A stretch of 64,000 nt of DNA, from NCBI RefSeq assembly GCF_002209555.1, contig NZ_NJIF01000002.1, forward strand, positions 682,001 through 746,000. Direction: 5' to 3'. Source of the stretch: Achromobacter insolitus. Its GTDB lineage: Bacteria; Pseudomonadota; Gammaproteobacteria; Burkholderiales; Burkholderiaceae_B. The notes below the pieces were generated by a model. That model was not told the origin of the DNA. It saw only the letters and a program-made list of their open reading frames with translations, and made no database searches. A program made the position numbers and the translations under genes. Position 1 is the stretch's first letter, and every line of letters begins with the position of its first letter. Below, piece by piece: positions 53,710 to 64,000 of this stretch.

Positions 53710-53910
53710 TCAGCCTCCGCCCACGGCCACCACGATTTCGATCTGGTCGCCATCGGTCAGCGCGGTTTGCGCGTGCTGGCTCTTGGGCACGATTTCGCCG
53801 TTGCGCTCCACGGCCACGCGCTTGCCGGCATAACCCAGGGTTTCCAGCAGTTCGTTCACGGTCGTGTCCAGGGGAAACTCCCGTGCGTCTCCGTTCAGGG
53901 TGATGTGCAT
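53710..53910 (-). CDS. thiS: Sulfur carrier protein ThiS
   Basis: 66 residues, ubiquitin-like beta-grasp, ending VVAVGGG with the C-terminal Gly-Gly needed for thiocarboxylate formation. Contains LNGDAREFPLDTTVNELLETLGYAGKRVAVERNGEIV in overlapping pieces, the normal ThiS pattern. It donates sulfur for the thiazole ring of thiamin. It is the last gene of a unit with trmB and pip. The thiazole synthase gene thiG, usually adjacent in betaproteobacteria, is not next to it in this window. Confidence 0.92.
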   Translation of the reverse strand: MHITLNGDAREFPLDTTVNELLETLGYAGKRVAVERNGEIVPKSQHAQTALTDGDQIEIVVAVGGG

Positions 53911-53924
53911 GCAGGTCTCCTCAG

Positions 53925-55687
<1,763 letters not shown>

Positions 55688-55822
55688 AGCCCGAATTGTA
55701 GTGGCAGGTCCGGCGCGCCGCTGTCGCCCATATGCACTAAATTGGGGACATATTTAATTCACGTAGCGTGAGGCCGAGGGCACAGGCGGAAACGCCACTC
55801 CCGCCGATAAAAAAAGGCGCGC

Positions 55823-55828
55823 TATAAT
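55823..55828 (+). promoter_or_regulatory. -10 box of the tRNA-Gly promoter
   Basis: A perfect TATAAT, 43 bp before the tRNA 5' end and followed by a GC-rich discriminator. No clear -35 match is visible at 17 bp. Confidence 0.6.
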
Positions 55829-55870
55829 CGCCGCCTCTGCTTCGGCTTTGGCCGACAGCACGACACCCGA

Positions 55871-55944
55871 GCGGGTGTAGTTCAATGGTAGAACGGCGGC
55901 TTCCCAAGCCTCAAGCGTGGGTTCGATTCCCATCACCCGCTCCA
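55871..55944 (+). tRNA. tRNA-Gly (anticodon CCC)
   Basis: 74 nt with CCA. Acceptor GCGGGTG/CACCCGC, D-arm GTTCAATGGTAGAAC, anticodon loop TTCCCAA giving CCC, T-arm GGGTTCGATTCCC. One mismatch (C-T) is seen in the anticodon stem. Confidence 0.93.
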
Positions 55945-56041
55945 TAGCACCTTCCCCAGATTTCTAGGGCCGCCGCCATCCGGTCTTGATACAGGGCTGG
56001 CACGCCACTTGCTCCATCTCTGCATGCGCTGAGGTGTGGAA

Positions 56042-56923
56042 ATGGCTATCAAAGGGTTCTATGCGTTAGTCAAGCAAACGGTGACGAACTGGCTGGACGA
56101 CTATGCACCGAGCATGGGCGCCGCCATCGCGTTCTATACGGTTTTCTCGCTGGCGCCACTTCTTATTATCGTGATCGGTATCGCGGGGTTCTTTTGGGGC
56201 CACGAAGCCGCGCAAGGGCAGTTGTTCGACCAAGTCAGCGCCTTGGTCGGCACCGAGGGTGGGAAGGCGGTGGAAAGTGTCGTATTGGGGGCGCAAGAAC
56301 CCGCGCAGGGCATCGCAGCCACGGTCATCAGCGTCGTGGTGCTGGTAGTCGGGGCGACGACAGTGTTTTCGGAATTACAAAGCGCGCTGGACCGCATCTG
56401 GAAGGTCAACGCCAAGAAGCAATCCGGCATATGGGCCCTGGTCCGCGCGCGACTCCTTTCCTTTGGCCTGATTTTGACATTGGCGTTTTTGTTGCTCGTC
56501 TCGTTGGTCGTAAGCACGGTGCTGGCCGCATTGGGCAGTTGGCTGGGAGGCGGCATTCCGGGCTGGGGAATGCTTCTTCAACTGGTCAACGAGGCAATTA
56601 CGTTGGGCATACTCACCCTGCTTTTCGGGATGATCTACCGATTTATGCCCCAAGTCTCGGTCGCGTGGCGAGACGTCTGGACAGGGGCGTTCGTCACCGC
56701 CGTCTTGTTCGAAATCGGGAAGTTCCTGATCGGCCAGTACATGGCCAAAGCGTCCATCGCCTCGTCGTACGCGGCGGCCGGGTCGCTGGTGATCGTGCTG
56801 ATCTGGGTTTATTACGCGGCCCAGGTGTTTCTGCTGGGCGCAGAATTTACCCGCGTATATGCCGAAGCGCATGGTTCCCACAGAGAACGCAGCCCTGTTT
56901 CGCCCACCGTCAGCGATACGTGA
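56042..56923 (+). CDS. YihY/virulence factor BrkB family membrane protein
   Basis: 293 residues from ATG 56042, with GAGG 8 bp upstream; GTG 56036 is also possible. Six helices; conserved pieces are DDYAPSMGAAIAFYTVFSLAPLLIIVIGIAG (helix 1) and IASSYAAAGSLVIVLIWVYYAAQVFLLGAEFTRVYA (last helices). BrkB was first described in Bordetella pertussis serum resistance; the family role is still uncertain. It follows tRNA-Gly by 97 bp and is probably independent of it. Confidence 0.88.
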   Translation: MAIKGFYALVKQTVTNWLDDYAPSMGAAIAFYTVFSLAPLLIIVIGIAGFFWGHEAAQGQLFDQVSALVGTEGGKAVESVVLGAQEPAQGIAATVISVVVLVVGATTVFSELQSALDRIWKVNAKKQSGIWALVRARLLSFGLILTLAFLLLVSLVVSTVLAALGSWLGGGIPGWGMLLQLVNEAITLGILTLLFGMIYRFMPQVSVAWRDVWTGAFVTAVLFEIGKFLIGQYMAKASIASSYAAAGSLVIVLIWVYYAAQVFLLGAEFTRVYAEAHGSHRERSPVSPTVSDT

Positions 56924-57376
56924 ACCGCGCGGCTCCGCATGCGCGGCCGTATCCAACGGGTGCGACACAGTCCTCATAACAATCAGTCGATCGCAAAGCG
57001 CGAGCGCGACTTGAGATTCAAGTTCCCAGGCTGGTCGGCGGGCGCACGAATTGGCGCTCCGACGTACGCTGGTTAGCCCCGTTTGGAAATGGGATCTGGC
57101 ATGTGCCATGCCTTGTCATGGGGTTCTCGTAGGGGTCACGACTTTCAGGCTACGCCCTTGTCGATCGGGCGATCCTGCGCATCGATGACGTCGGGGCTAA
57201 TCGCGTCGCCAGTATTCTTCCAAGGAAATTCCCATTTCTGAAAACACCCGCCCGAGCATCCCGGCCCAATCGTTCTATGCGGCCGACGAGGCCACGGCAC
57301 ACTGGTTCCGTGAGCGCGCAGCAATGTCGGAACCAGCCTGAAGGAGAGGGGTGTACCCGAAGGTTGTAAGGAACTA
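56924..57376. other. Intergenic stretch with an inverted repeat
   Basis: 453 bp between two convergent genes, no supported coding frame. A perfect 9-bp inverted repeat CTGGTTCCG (57302-57310) / CGGAACCAG (57328-57336) with a 17-nt loop lies 41 bp past the AraC-gene stop. It could be a weak terminator or a protein site. Confidence 0.5.
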
Positions 57377-58390
57377 TCAGGTAGACAGTCCCGAAACCCA
57401 GGCTTTGAATACGTTGTCGGCCATCGTCTTGTTTCGCTCACCCAAGCGTTGCGTGCGGGAGCCGGATATCGCATCGGCGCGCAACTCGCTCGGAGAGCAG
57501 CCGAATCGGCGTTTAAACGTACGGCTGAAATAGGCGTCGCTGGAGAAACCGCAACGATAGGCCGTCGTTGAAATGGTCGAAGTGTTGGAGGGGTTGGAGA
57601 GCATTGCGAATGCCCGCACAAGACGCCTTTCCTGCACATATCCGGCCACGCCGCCGTGGTCGGCGAACTGCCGGTACAGACTAGAACGCGAAATCGAGCA
57701 CGCCCAGGCGATCCCATCTGGACTGAGTGTTGGATCGCCTAGATGGGCTTCGATATGACGTCGCGCCCGCATCAAGGCCGTGGCCTTGCCTTCAGTGCGG
57801 GCCTTGGCGGGGTTCTCTGACAGGCCGCCCACGCATGCCGCGATCAGGCCTTCGGTGGCCGACAGGACGCCGCTCACCTGGCCGGCATCGATCAAACCGA
57901 TGGAAGACGAAAGTGCGCGCAGGTATTCATAAAGTAGCGTGATGCTGCCGCCCTCAACGAACTGGCCGTGCAACCGTTCGGGCTGACGGACTAGCTCCGC
58001 CATGGTCGCGCGTGGGAGGATGATCGAGAGATTGCGCGTGGAGATGAGCGCGCGTTCCAGCGGCTGGCCTAGATCTATGGTCAGCATCCGGGGATTCTGG
58101 CCGCCGTGCGCGGGAGGGTCGAAACGCAGCATGACGTGATCCAGCATGTCGGCCCGCACCTTGCGGGCCGATCGCTCGAACACGAACGGGTCAACATCCA
58201 TGTCGCTAAAGATCATGCCGCCAAGGTTGAAACTTCGGACGTCGACGCGGAGATCCCGATTGCCATCGATCGTATCGATGTCGAACATCGCGCCCATGCG
58301 ATCACGCCAAATCTCGAACCTTGCCTCTTCGGGCAATTCTGAACTCTGAAAATGTCGCCGAGGAATGCTCACCACTACCCTCCGTTTCAT
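57377..58390 (-). CDS. AraC-family transcriptional regulator
   Basis: 337 residues from ATG 58390. The N-terminal two thirds are an AraC-binding-like domain (FDIDTIDGNRDLRVDVRSF, LIDLGQPLERAL-like LTIDLGQPLERAL). The C-terminal AraC helix-turn-helix pair (about 235-320) has IEAHLGDPTLSPDGIAWACSISRSSLYRQFAD and YRCGFSSDAYFSRTFKRRFGCSPSELR. Divergent from the autotransporter gene; the 179-bp gap between them suggests that it may control it. The inducer is unknown. Confidence 0.83.
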   Translation of the reverse strand: MKRRVVVSIPRRHFQSSELPEEARFEIWRDRMGAMFDIDTIDGNRDLRVDVRSFNLGGMIFSDMDVDPFVFERSARKVRADMLDHVMLRFDPPAHGGQNPRMLTIDLGQPLERALISTRNLSIILPRATMAELVRQPERLHGQFVEGGSITLLYEYLRALSSSIGLIDAGQVSGVLSATEGLIAACVGGLSENPAKARTEGKATALMRARRHIEAHLGDPTLSPDGIAWACSISRSSLYRQFADHGGVAGYVQERRLVRAFAMLSNPSNTSTISTTAYRCGFSSDAYFSRTFKRRFGCSPSELRADAISGSRTQRLGERNKTMADNVFKAWVSGLST

Positions 58391-58569
58391 TTTGTATCGG
58401 CGAAATGTAGCACGCGGGATCGGCCCCCTCCCGGCTTTGAGACGCTGGGACAAAACGAGGCAGTGGATTGGGACGGACGTGATAACGCAGGGTTTGTTCT
58501 CCGGCCTAGACTCGTCCCACCTATTCGCGCCGGGCACGCCCGGCGCTCGCCATTCTTCCCGACTCGCAT

Positions 58570-61500
58570 ATGCTCTGCAATATCAGGCTCACCCTCGCCA
58601 TTGTTTCCACCGCCATCGCCGCCCTGCCATTGTCCAGCCATGCGCTCGACATCGTGCCCATTAAGAACCAGAACGGGCAGACGGCCTTCGAAGCCCGCTT
58701 TTTCGGACCAGGCGATGGCCCCTTCGCCGTGTTCGATGACGGCCCGGGTGAATACTCCACCTTCACGCTTTCGCCCGAACAGAAGCGCAAAATCGTCTCC
58801 GGCCTGCAACTGTGGGCCGAGATCGTCACGCTGCGACCCGGCCACGTGCCGCCGGTCCTGCACATTGGCACCTACGACGAAGCCAACGCTGGCGCGATCA
58901 GCCCCGACGCGCCGGTCACCGGCCGCGATACGCTTACGACCAAGCTGCTCGCCGCCCTGGCGCGCGACGGCGGCCCCGAGCCGAACGGCCATGCCAACAT
59001 CGCCGTAGGCCGCCTCGATTTCGACGAGCTGGAGCACATGCCTTCACAGCTGCCGCGCGACCCGTCCCGGCTCGATTTCTCCGGCGTCATGTTCCACGAG
59101 CTCGGGCATGCGCTGGGTATCCTCAGCGGTGTGCAGGACGACCTCGAAGACTCGCCCACGCCGCGCTTCGGCGAGCGCCTGAACCAATGGTCCGAGCACC
59201 TGCGCGACGACAATGGCAATCCGGCTCGACCCGGTCAGGCCATCATGTGCAGCCAATGCGACCATTCGTATAGCGCCGATGCTTTCGACGTGCGCAAGGA
59301 CCAGGGTTATTTCTCGGGCCGGCACGTCGACGAAGTACTGGCCGGCGCCATGCCAGGCCTGCCGGTGCGCATGTTGTCGGCCGGCCAATTGGACGAGGAC
59401 TACATGAGCCACATCGAGCTGCGCAACAGCCTGATGAGCCACCAGGACTACCGCAATTACACGAGTTTCATGGAAGCCGAACTGGCCGCCATGCAGGACA
59501 TGGGGCTGCAACTGGACCGCCGCAACTTCTTCGGGTTTTCGGTCTACGGCGACGGCCTAACGCTGGACAACCGCAACCCCTACGCCGCCCGCAACGCGGC
59601 CGGCACCGCGTATGTCCCCGGTAAATACAACACCGCCACTCTGGGCCTCGGCCTGCACGTCTACGGCGAACGCAACCACGTGACCCAGTCGGCCGACCTG
59701 CTCAGCGCCGGCAACGGCGGCGCCGGGATCCGTGTGGACGGCAGCGCCAACACGCTGGCCATCGCGCCGGGCGTCCGCATTCACGGCAACGGCTGGAACG
59801 GGCGCGGCATCATGTTCAGCTACGGCAGAGACCAGGTGCTGATCCAGCGCGGCGACGTGCAGGCGCTGGGCCGCCACGGCATCGCGCTGGCCTTCGACTT
59901 CGGCAACAACAGCATGGGCTCGGCGTCGGAATACCGCGGCTCCTATATCCGCGAAACCGAAGACGGGCCCTTGCCGCTGCTACCCGAGTTGGAAGGCCCG
60001 CTGGCCAGGAGGGTCGACATCAGCGGATCGGTCGCCGGCCGCCGCGCCGCCATCTATATGTCCGACAATGCCCTGGTCGGCGAAATCAACGTGCTGCGCG
60101 GCGCCTCCATCCAAGGGGACATCGTTTCCCTGTACGAGCGCGTCGACGAACAGGGCCGACAACGCCTGACGTCGCTCAACCTCGGGAGGCAGGCCGACGC
60201 GCAGGGCCGCGCGCTGGACACGCCTGACGCCGGCTTCAAGTTCCGCTACGACGGCAATATCGAGGGTATACGCAATCTACACGTCGGGCTCGCTGGCGGC
60301 CAGACTTCGCTGAATGGCGAACACCGGCTTTATTCGCTCGACATCGCGCCAGGCGCCACGCTGTCCGGCAACAGCCGCTACACCATGAACGACGCCGGTG
60401 CATTCCGCAACCGCGGCACGCTCAGCCCCGGCAACTCCTTCGGCAACATCACCATCGCCGGCAACTACGTGCAGGAACCCACCGGCCGGCTGGTGCTGGA
60501 AACAAATGCCCGCGGCGGACGCGACACGCTTACCGTCAACGGCCTGGCCTCCGTCGCGGGCGAACTGCACGTGGCCTTGCAGCCCGACTGGTACGCCGAC
60601 GGCTGGACGGTCCGTTCCTCCGAGCTGTTCCAGCCCGCGCGCCAGGAAGGCGATTTCGACGTGCTGGTCGCCAGCATCGCGTCGCCCACGTTGCTGGTCG
60701 ACACCCGCGATGACGCCGGCTCGCCGCGAGGCTACGCCTGGTCAGTCATGCGCGGCAGCGACGCCTACTCGCAGTTCGCCCGCTCCGGCAACGGCGCGGC
60801 ATTGGGCCGGGCGCTGGGCCGGGCCTCGTCCGAACAACAGCTGCCCCTGCGCGACCTGTACCGCTCGCTGGACTTCTCCCGCATGGACGGCGCCGACGTC
60901 ACCACCGCGCTAGAACAGCTCGGCCCCGGCGCCTATGGCGCGCTGACCGCCGACTCCATTCAGCGCGACCACCGCGTGGGCGCGCTGTTGGGCACGCGCG
61001 GCTTGTTCACCGCCTTGCCGGCGACGCGCCCGTCGGGCTGGCAGGCCTTCGTGCAGCCCTACGGATACCACGCCACACAGGACCGTCGCGAAGGCTTGGC
61101 CAGCCACCGCACCAGCGAAACCGGCGTGCTCGTCGGGCTTGAACGCAGCACGCGCGAGGACTGGACCTACGGTCTGAATCTCAGCATCTCCGAACTCGAC
61201 AGCACCAGCCGCTCGCCCCACAACGGCAAGGGTTCCAGCACGGCCTTCCAGCTGGGCGTGCACACGCGCTACCAGCCCGCGCAAGATCCCCGCATGCACT
61301 TCGCCGCCTACGCCAGGGCGGGGGCCGAACAGGGCAAGATGAAACGCGGCGTCGGCTTCTCCGACTACCAAGCCAGCCACGACAGCGACTGGAGCGGCGC
61401 CAGCTTCAATGCCGGCCTGGCCACCGCCTATGCCTGGCCGCTGAACAAGGCCGTTTCCGTCGGTCCCGTGCTGGGCCTGGACTACGTGCACGCCTATCGC

Positions 61501-61887
61501 CCGGGCGTGGACGAATCGGGTCCCGCAGCCAGCAAGCTGAACCTGTCCTCCCTCAAGGCCGACAGTCTGCAAAGCAGCCTGGGCCTCATGGCGCGCGCCG
61601 ACTGGCAACTAAAAAACGCCCAGCGCCTGCAAGGCTACATGGCCGTCACCTGGGAACATGAATGGCTGTCCCGCTACGCCACGCAACAGGCCCGCTTCGC
61701 GACCTCGCCCGGCATCGCCTTCAGCCAGCGGATCGCCGTGGGCGCGCCGGACGCCATGGGCCTGCGCGCCGGCATGGATTTCGCGCCGCAACCCAACGTC
61801 GCGGTGCGCGCCAGCGTGGCGACCCGGTTGTTCAGCCCGGGCCAGCAGGACGTCGGGGCGGATGTGTCGGTGTCGTGGGCGTTTTGA
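58570..61887 (+). CDS. Autotransporter with metzincin-like metallopeptidase passenger
   Basis: 1105 residues. Signal peptide (cleavage near SSHA-LD, about 25). Passenger (about 26-830) begins with a protease-like region containing FHELGHALGI (H176, E177, H180, G183), the first part of the HExxHxxGxxH zinc signature, and further on NSLMSH (286-291), which resembles the Met-turn of metzincins. In place of the usual third ligand at 186 is a Ser. Then repetitive beta-helix-like sequence (GNGGAGIRVDGSANTL, RNRGTLSPGNSFGNITIAGNYVQ) leads to a C-terminal autotransporter beta-barrel (about 840-1105) ending VSVSWAF. Secreted across the outer membrane by the type V route. A short 5' gap separates it from the AraC gene. 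Confidence 0.85.
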   Translation: MLCNIRLTLAIVSTAIAALPLSSHALDIVPIKNQNGQTAFEARFFGPGDGPFAVFDDGPGEYSTFTLSPEQKRKIVSGLQLWAEIVTLRPGHVPPVLHIGTYDEANAGAISPDAPVTGRDTLTTKLLAALARDGGPEPNGHANIAVGRLDFDELEHMPSQLPRDPSRLDFSGVMFHELGHALGILSGVQDDLEDSPTPRFGERLNQWSEHLRDDNGNPARPGQAIMCSQCDHSYSADAFDVRKDQGYFSGRHVDEVLAGAMPGLPVRMLSAGQLDEDYMSHIELRNSLMSHQDYRNYTSFMEAELAAMQDMGLQLDRRNFFGFSVYGDGLTLDNRNPYAARNAAGTAYVPGKYNTATLGLGLHVYGERNHVTQSADLLSAGNGGAGIRVDGSANTLAIAPGVRIHGNGWNGRGIMFSYGRDQVLIQRGDVQALGRHGIALAFDFGNNSMGSASEYRGSYIRETEDGPLPLLPELEGPLARRVDISGSVAGRRAAIYMSDNALVGEINVLRGASIQGDIVSLYERVDEQGRQRLTSLNLGRQADAQGRALDTPDAGFKFRYDGNIEGIRNLHVGLAGGQTSLNGEHRLYSLDIAPGATLSGNSRYTMNDAGAFRNRGTLSPGNSFGNITIAGNYVQEPTGRLVLETNARGGRDTLTVNGLASVAGELHVALQPDWYADGWTVRSSELFQPARQEGDFDVLVASIASPTLLVDTRDDAGSPRGYAWSVMRGSDAYSQFARSGNGAALGRALGRASSEQQLPLRDLYRSLDFSRMDGADVTTALEQLGPGAYGALTADSIQRDHRVGALLGTRGLFTALPATRPSGWQAFVQPYGYHATQDRREGLASHRTSETGVLVGLERSTREDWTYGLNLSISELDSTSRSPHNGKGSSTAFQLGVHTRYQPAQDPRMHFAAYARAGAEQGKMKRGVGFSDYQASHDSDWSGASFNAGLATAYAWPLNKAVSVGPVLGLDYVHAYRPGVDESGPAASKLNLSSLKADSLQSSLGLMARADWQLKNAQRLQGYMAVTWEHEWLSRYATQQARFATSPGIAFSQRIAVGAPDAMGLRAGMDFAPQPNVAVRASVATRLFSPGQQDVGADVSVSWAF

Positions 61888-61962
61888 GATGCCGCATTTG
61901 TGCGCTTGAATCGCGAAATCTTGCCACGTGCGCGCTGACGCCGGGAAAGGGTATTTACACTT

Positions 61963-62592
61963 TCACGTTTGCGGCCTGCGGACGAGCAAAGTGGCAAAAC
62001 CAAGCGCTGCAAGCAAGAGGGCAGAGCCCTTCTGCGTGTACCCCACCATGCCGCGATGATGAGCGATGCGTCTTTGCATATGCGCCGCCGTGACAATCAC
62101 GATCAATGCGACAGCGGTATTCAGCACGACGGATACGGCGCCTAGAGCAATGAACTGCATCGCGACATAACCTGCTTTTGTATCGATGAACTGCGGGATG
62201 AAGGCTAGGAAGAACAACGCCGTTTTCGGGTTTGTGGCTTCGACGATGAATCCCTGAATTGCCGGTCCGCCGCGCCTCCACGTCCCAGGTGCGCTTTGGG
62301 GAGCGCCCGCGCGGTGCCATGTCTTCCATGCCAGCCATAGCAGATAAAAACTGCCCGCCAATTTGAGGACGGTGAAAGCGGTCGAGCTCGTTAGCAGCAG
62401 GGCCGACAAGCCCGCCGAACCTGCCGCGACGTGCACCAAGCCACCACCGAAAGATCCCACGCAACACCGCAGGGCCACGGCTCGCCCCTCGCTCAGGGCG
62501 CGAGCGGTTAAATAAAGCAAACCCGGACCCGGCATGACGGCCAGCGCGCCAGCGGCTGCCAGAAACAGAAAGAACTGAGTTTGGTCGCTCAC
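61963..62592 (-). CDS. LysE/RhtB-family exporter
   Basis: 209 residues from GTG 62592, which has AGGAG 6 bp upstream; the longer frame to 62757 is not supported. Six helices. Family signature in the first part: ALAVMPGPGLLYLTARALSEGR (normally GxxPGPxxLxxxxxxxxxG), then SFYLLWLAWKTW and FIVEATNPKTALFFLAFIPQFID. Such proteins export amino acids (homoserine, threonine, lysine) or related compounds. It stands alone after the autotransporter gene, convergent with it. Confidence 0.86.
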   Translation of the reverse strand: MSDQTQFFLFLAAAGALAVMPGPGLLYLTARALSEGRAVALRCCVGSFGGGLVHVAAGSAGLSALLLTSSTAFTVLKLAGSFYLLWLAWKTWHRAGAPQSAPGTWRRGGPAIQGFIVEATNPKTALFFLAFIPQFIDTKAGYVAMQFIALGAVSVVLNTAVALIVIVTAAHMQRRIAHHRGMVGYTQKGSALLLAALGFATLLVRRPQT

Positions 62593-62949
62593 GGTATCTC
62601 CTGCGATGCGCGGGGAAAATCGTCGCTGCATCTCGATGTAGCTGGGAACATTGCGGCGCCAGCAAGCGCTGTGCCCGCGCGCTGGAGAGGTTAGTAATGA
62701 TGAGCTGGTCGGATGAATGCGGAATGTCGATTTCAGGAGGGACGCCGTGATCACCAAAGACGGCTTTCGGCCAGAAGCGGACAGCCGATCTTAGATGGCA
62801 AATGAACCTGCCCTCATACTTAGAGTCGTCCCCACCGCCGGACAACTTGCGCTATATCCGATTCATCGACGCTCACCCGAGCTTGCTAGTAGGGCTCACC
62901 CGGTAGTCCCCAGTTTTTTAGCGATTACCAGAAGCAGCAACACTCTGCG

Positions 62950-63185
62950 ACCATGGCCAACCGCTGTATTGGGGTAACCCGCCCTGAACCATACTTGGGC
63001 GCTCGTGATTACAGCACCAAATCCACCGTGTAGCGACGTGCTGCACGTGGTCTAGATCGTCCTAGTGAAATTACAACAGCCATTCGTAGCACACGGCACT
63101 GTTGAACCGTTCGGCGTAGGAATTCTGTTGTGGCTTGCCCGGCTCGCTATACGCGAGCTCCATGCCCCTGACATACTCAATATTT
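62950..63185 (-). pseudogene. IS3-family transposase remnant
   Basis: On the minus strand LAYSEPGKPQQNSYAERFN matches the end of the DDE domain of IS3 transposases (YIQPGKPQQNAYIERFN), and in the same frame, after two stop codons (TAA, TAG), VQHVATRWIWCCNHERPS followed by MVQGG matches the family tail (ATxWLWxYNxERPxMALGG). The first two catalytic acids are absent, so this is only the last part of the gene. Weak similarity may continue to about 62895. The 350 bp between here and the LysE gene has no supported gene. Confidence 0.75.
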
Positions 63186-63296
63186 GGTATGCACGAATGC
63201 TGTAGGCGTAGTAGCTTGCTCCAACCTGCGACGAGAATTGGATACTCCACCATGCCTCCTCTGTCATCTGAACCAACGCAAGAGCAGCGGCGACCG

Positions 63297-64000
63297 ATGC
63301 AAACTGTTGGAATCTTGCTCTGTGCAGTGTTCCTTTCATCCGCGGCCAACGGACAGACCGCCGCGCGAGCAGCATCAGTGGAGGTATGGCGGCAATTCCG
63401 AGCTGCGCAACCCTTCCAGACGCAAGTGGTTGCGATGTCCCAGGCCTCCGGTGGCGAGCCCAGGACGTTGATCGTTTCCGAGCCTGCACCTCAGGTGACC
63501 CAGGCCAGCCTGACAGCTCTCCTTGGCGCTCACGCCGCGGGCTGCGAGACCCGAGAGTGGGCGGTGATGTCTGGTGGCACGGTCAGCGATGTGGTGTGCA
63601 CGGTAGTCGGGACCGACCTGCCTGGCTGGGCCGACGCGCTCGCACGCATCCAGATCGACGCCCTTGGATCGACCGAGGGGGCACCCATCATCAGCCTGCC
63701 CGTTACGGCCCGAAAGATGCTGGCGCACAGCCTAGACGTGAAATTCGCCGCCAAGGACCTGCACGGCTGGGTCGTCAATGGTAAGCAGAGGTTCTCAAGC
63801 AACCCAATCGCGCCGTCGGTGGCCCTGAACGACCTGTTAAATGGCGGGGTGCGCGGCGTGTTCAAGAGCGACGATGGCTCGCTCGTCATCTGGGTTGTCA
63901 ACCGCGATGCGTCGCTGGACCAACAATCGCGCGGGGATATCCATCGCTTCGCAGCAGGCGGCGATCTCGTACTGGGCGCCATTGCGAACAAGCAGGCCGT
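63297..64000 (+). CDS. Secreted protein of unknown function (partial, runs off the right edge)
   Basis: An open frame from ATG 63297 (ATG 63252 is also in frame) to the window end, at least 234 residues. The N-terminus MQTVGILLCAVFLSSAANGQ is a signal peptide with likely cleavage after AANGQ or nearby. The mature part contains two Cys (GCETREW, VVCTVVG) and repeated short beta-like units such as FAAKDLHGWVVNG. It ends in ...DLVLGAIANKQA at the window edge. No family is recognised; secretion-apparatus secretin-type or pilus-associated proteins are possible by general look only. Confidence 0.55.
   Translation, partial: MQTVGILLCAVFLSSAANGQTAARAASVEVWRQFRAAQPFQTQVVAMSQASGGEPRTLIVSEPAPQVTQASLTALLGAHAAGCETREWAVMSGGTVSDVVCTVVGTDLPGWADALARIQIDALGSTEGAPIISLPVTARKMLAHSLDVKFAAKDLHGWVVNGKQRFSSNPIAPSVALNDLLNGGVRGVFKSDDGSLVIWVVNRDASLDQQSRGDIHRFAAGGDLVLGAIANKQA

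Noticed and set aside
57145-57717. 190-codon minus-strand frame between yihY and the AraC gene
   Set aside because: Overlaps the AraC helix-turn-helix end in another frame; residues are rich in Pro, Arg and Ser with no domain.

Overview
The window is a piece of a GC-rich betaproteobacterial chromosome. It most resembles the Alcaligenaceae (Achromobacter or Bordetella group). The grounds are a nicotinate (nic) catabolic cluster with a NicR/BpsR-type MarR regulator, a Bug-family periplasmic binding protein, many IclR regulators beside catabolic operons, and GC-rich intergenic repeats of the kind common in Burkholderiales. The species is an inference; there is no rRNA here.

Layout. 1-5.7 kb: the end of the nic cluster (nicC tail, nicA, nicB, nicT, nicR). 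5.9-10.7 kb: a FUSC membrane protein, an EamA exporter, a DUF1294 protein, a HAD hydrolase and an N-terminally truncated HD hydrolase. 10.8-11.75 kb: an orphan fimbrial adhesin-like gene. 11.85-25.08 kb: a genomic island. One end is an intact tRNA-Leu(CAA) gene with the remains of a tyrosine integrase beside it; the other is a 40-bp exact copy of the 3' part of that tRNA gene. Its cargo looks like defence and conflict genes: a nuclease-like/SEC-C protein, a translationally coupled three-gene ABC-three-component operon, a VbhA-type antitoxin without a Fic toxin, a metallophosphatase with an altered metal ligand, an XRE-ImmA/IrrE peptidase coupled to a PIN nuclease, a DUF5677 protein and a lipoprotein.

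25-30.2 kb: a purine permease, a DKNYY protein, and htpG behind a clear heat-shock (sigma-32) promoter. 30.4-38.7 kb: a five-gene acyl-CoA catabolic operon (two acyl-CoA dehydrogenases, a Bug protein, an AcuI-like reductase and an ADP-forming acyl-CoA synthetase) divergent from two tandem, overlapping IclR regulators. 38.9-42.9 kb: an MFS exporter, then an MHS-family transporter with an M20 amidohydrolase. 43-48.3 kb: a complete D-galactonate operon (dgoKADT) divergent from an IclR regulator.

48.3-56.9 kb: mostly housekeeping genes (GST, ampD, a ccsA-like gene, ffh, kbp, thiS, pip, trmB, tRNA-Gly, yihY/brkB). 57.4-61.9 kb: an AraC regulator divergent from an 1105-residue autotransporter whose passenger carries metzincin-like zinc-protease signatures. 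62-64 kb: a LysE exporter, a decayed IS3-family transposase, and a secreted-protein gene that runs off the right edge.

The best candidates for unusual biology are the island's ABC-3C operon with its neighbouring nuclease, the orphan Fic antitoxin, the protease-PIN pair and the protease-like autotransporter. No CRISPR array or rRNA gene was seen.
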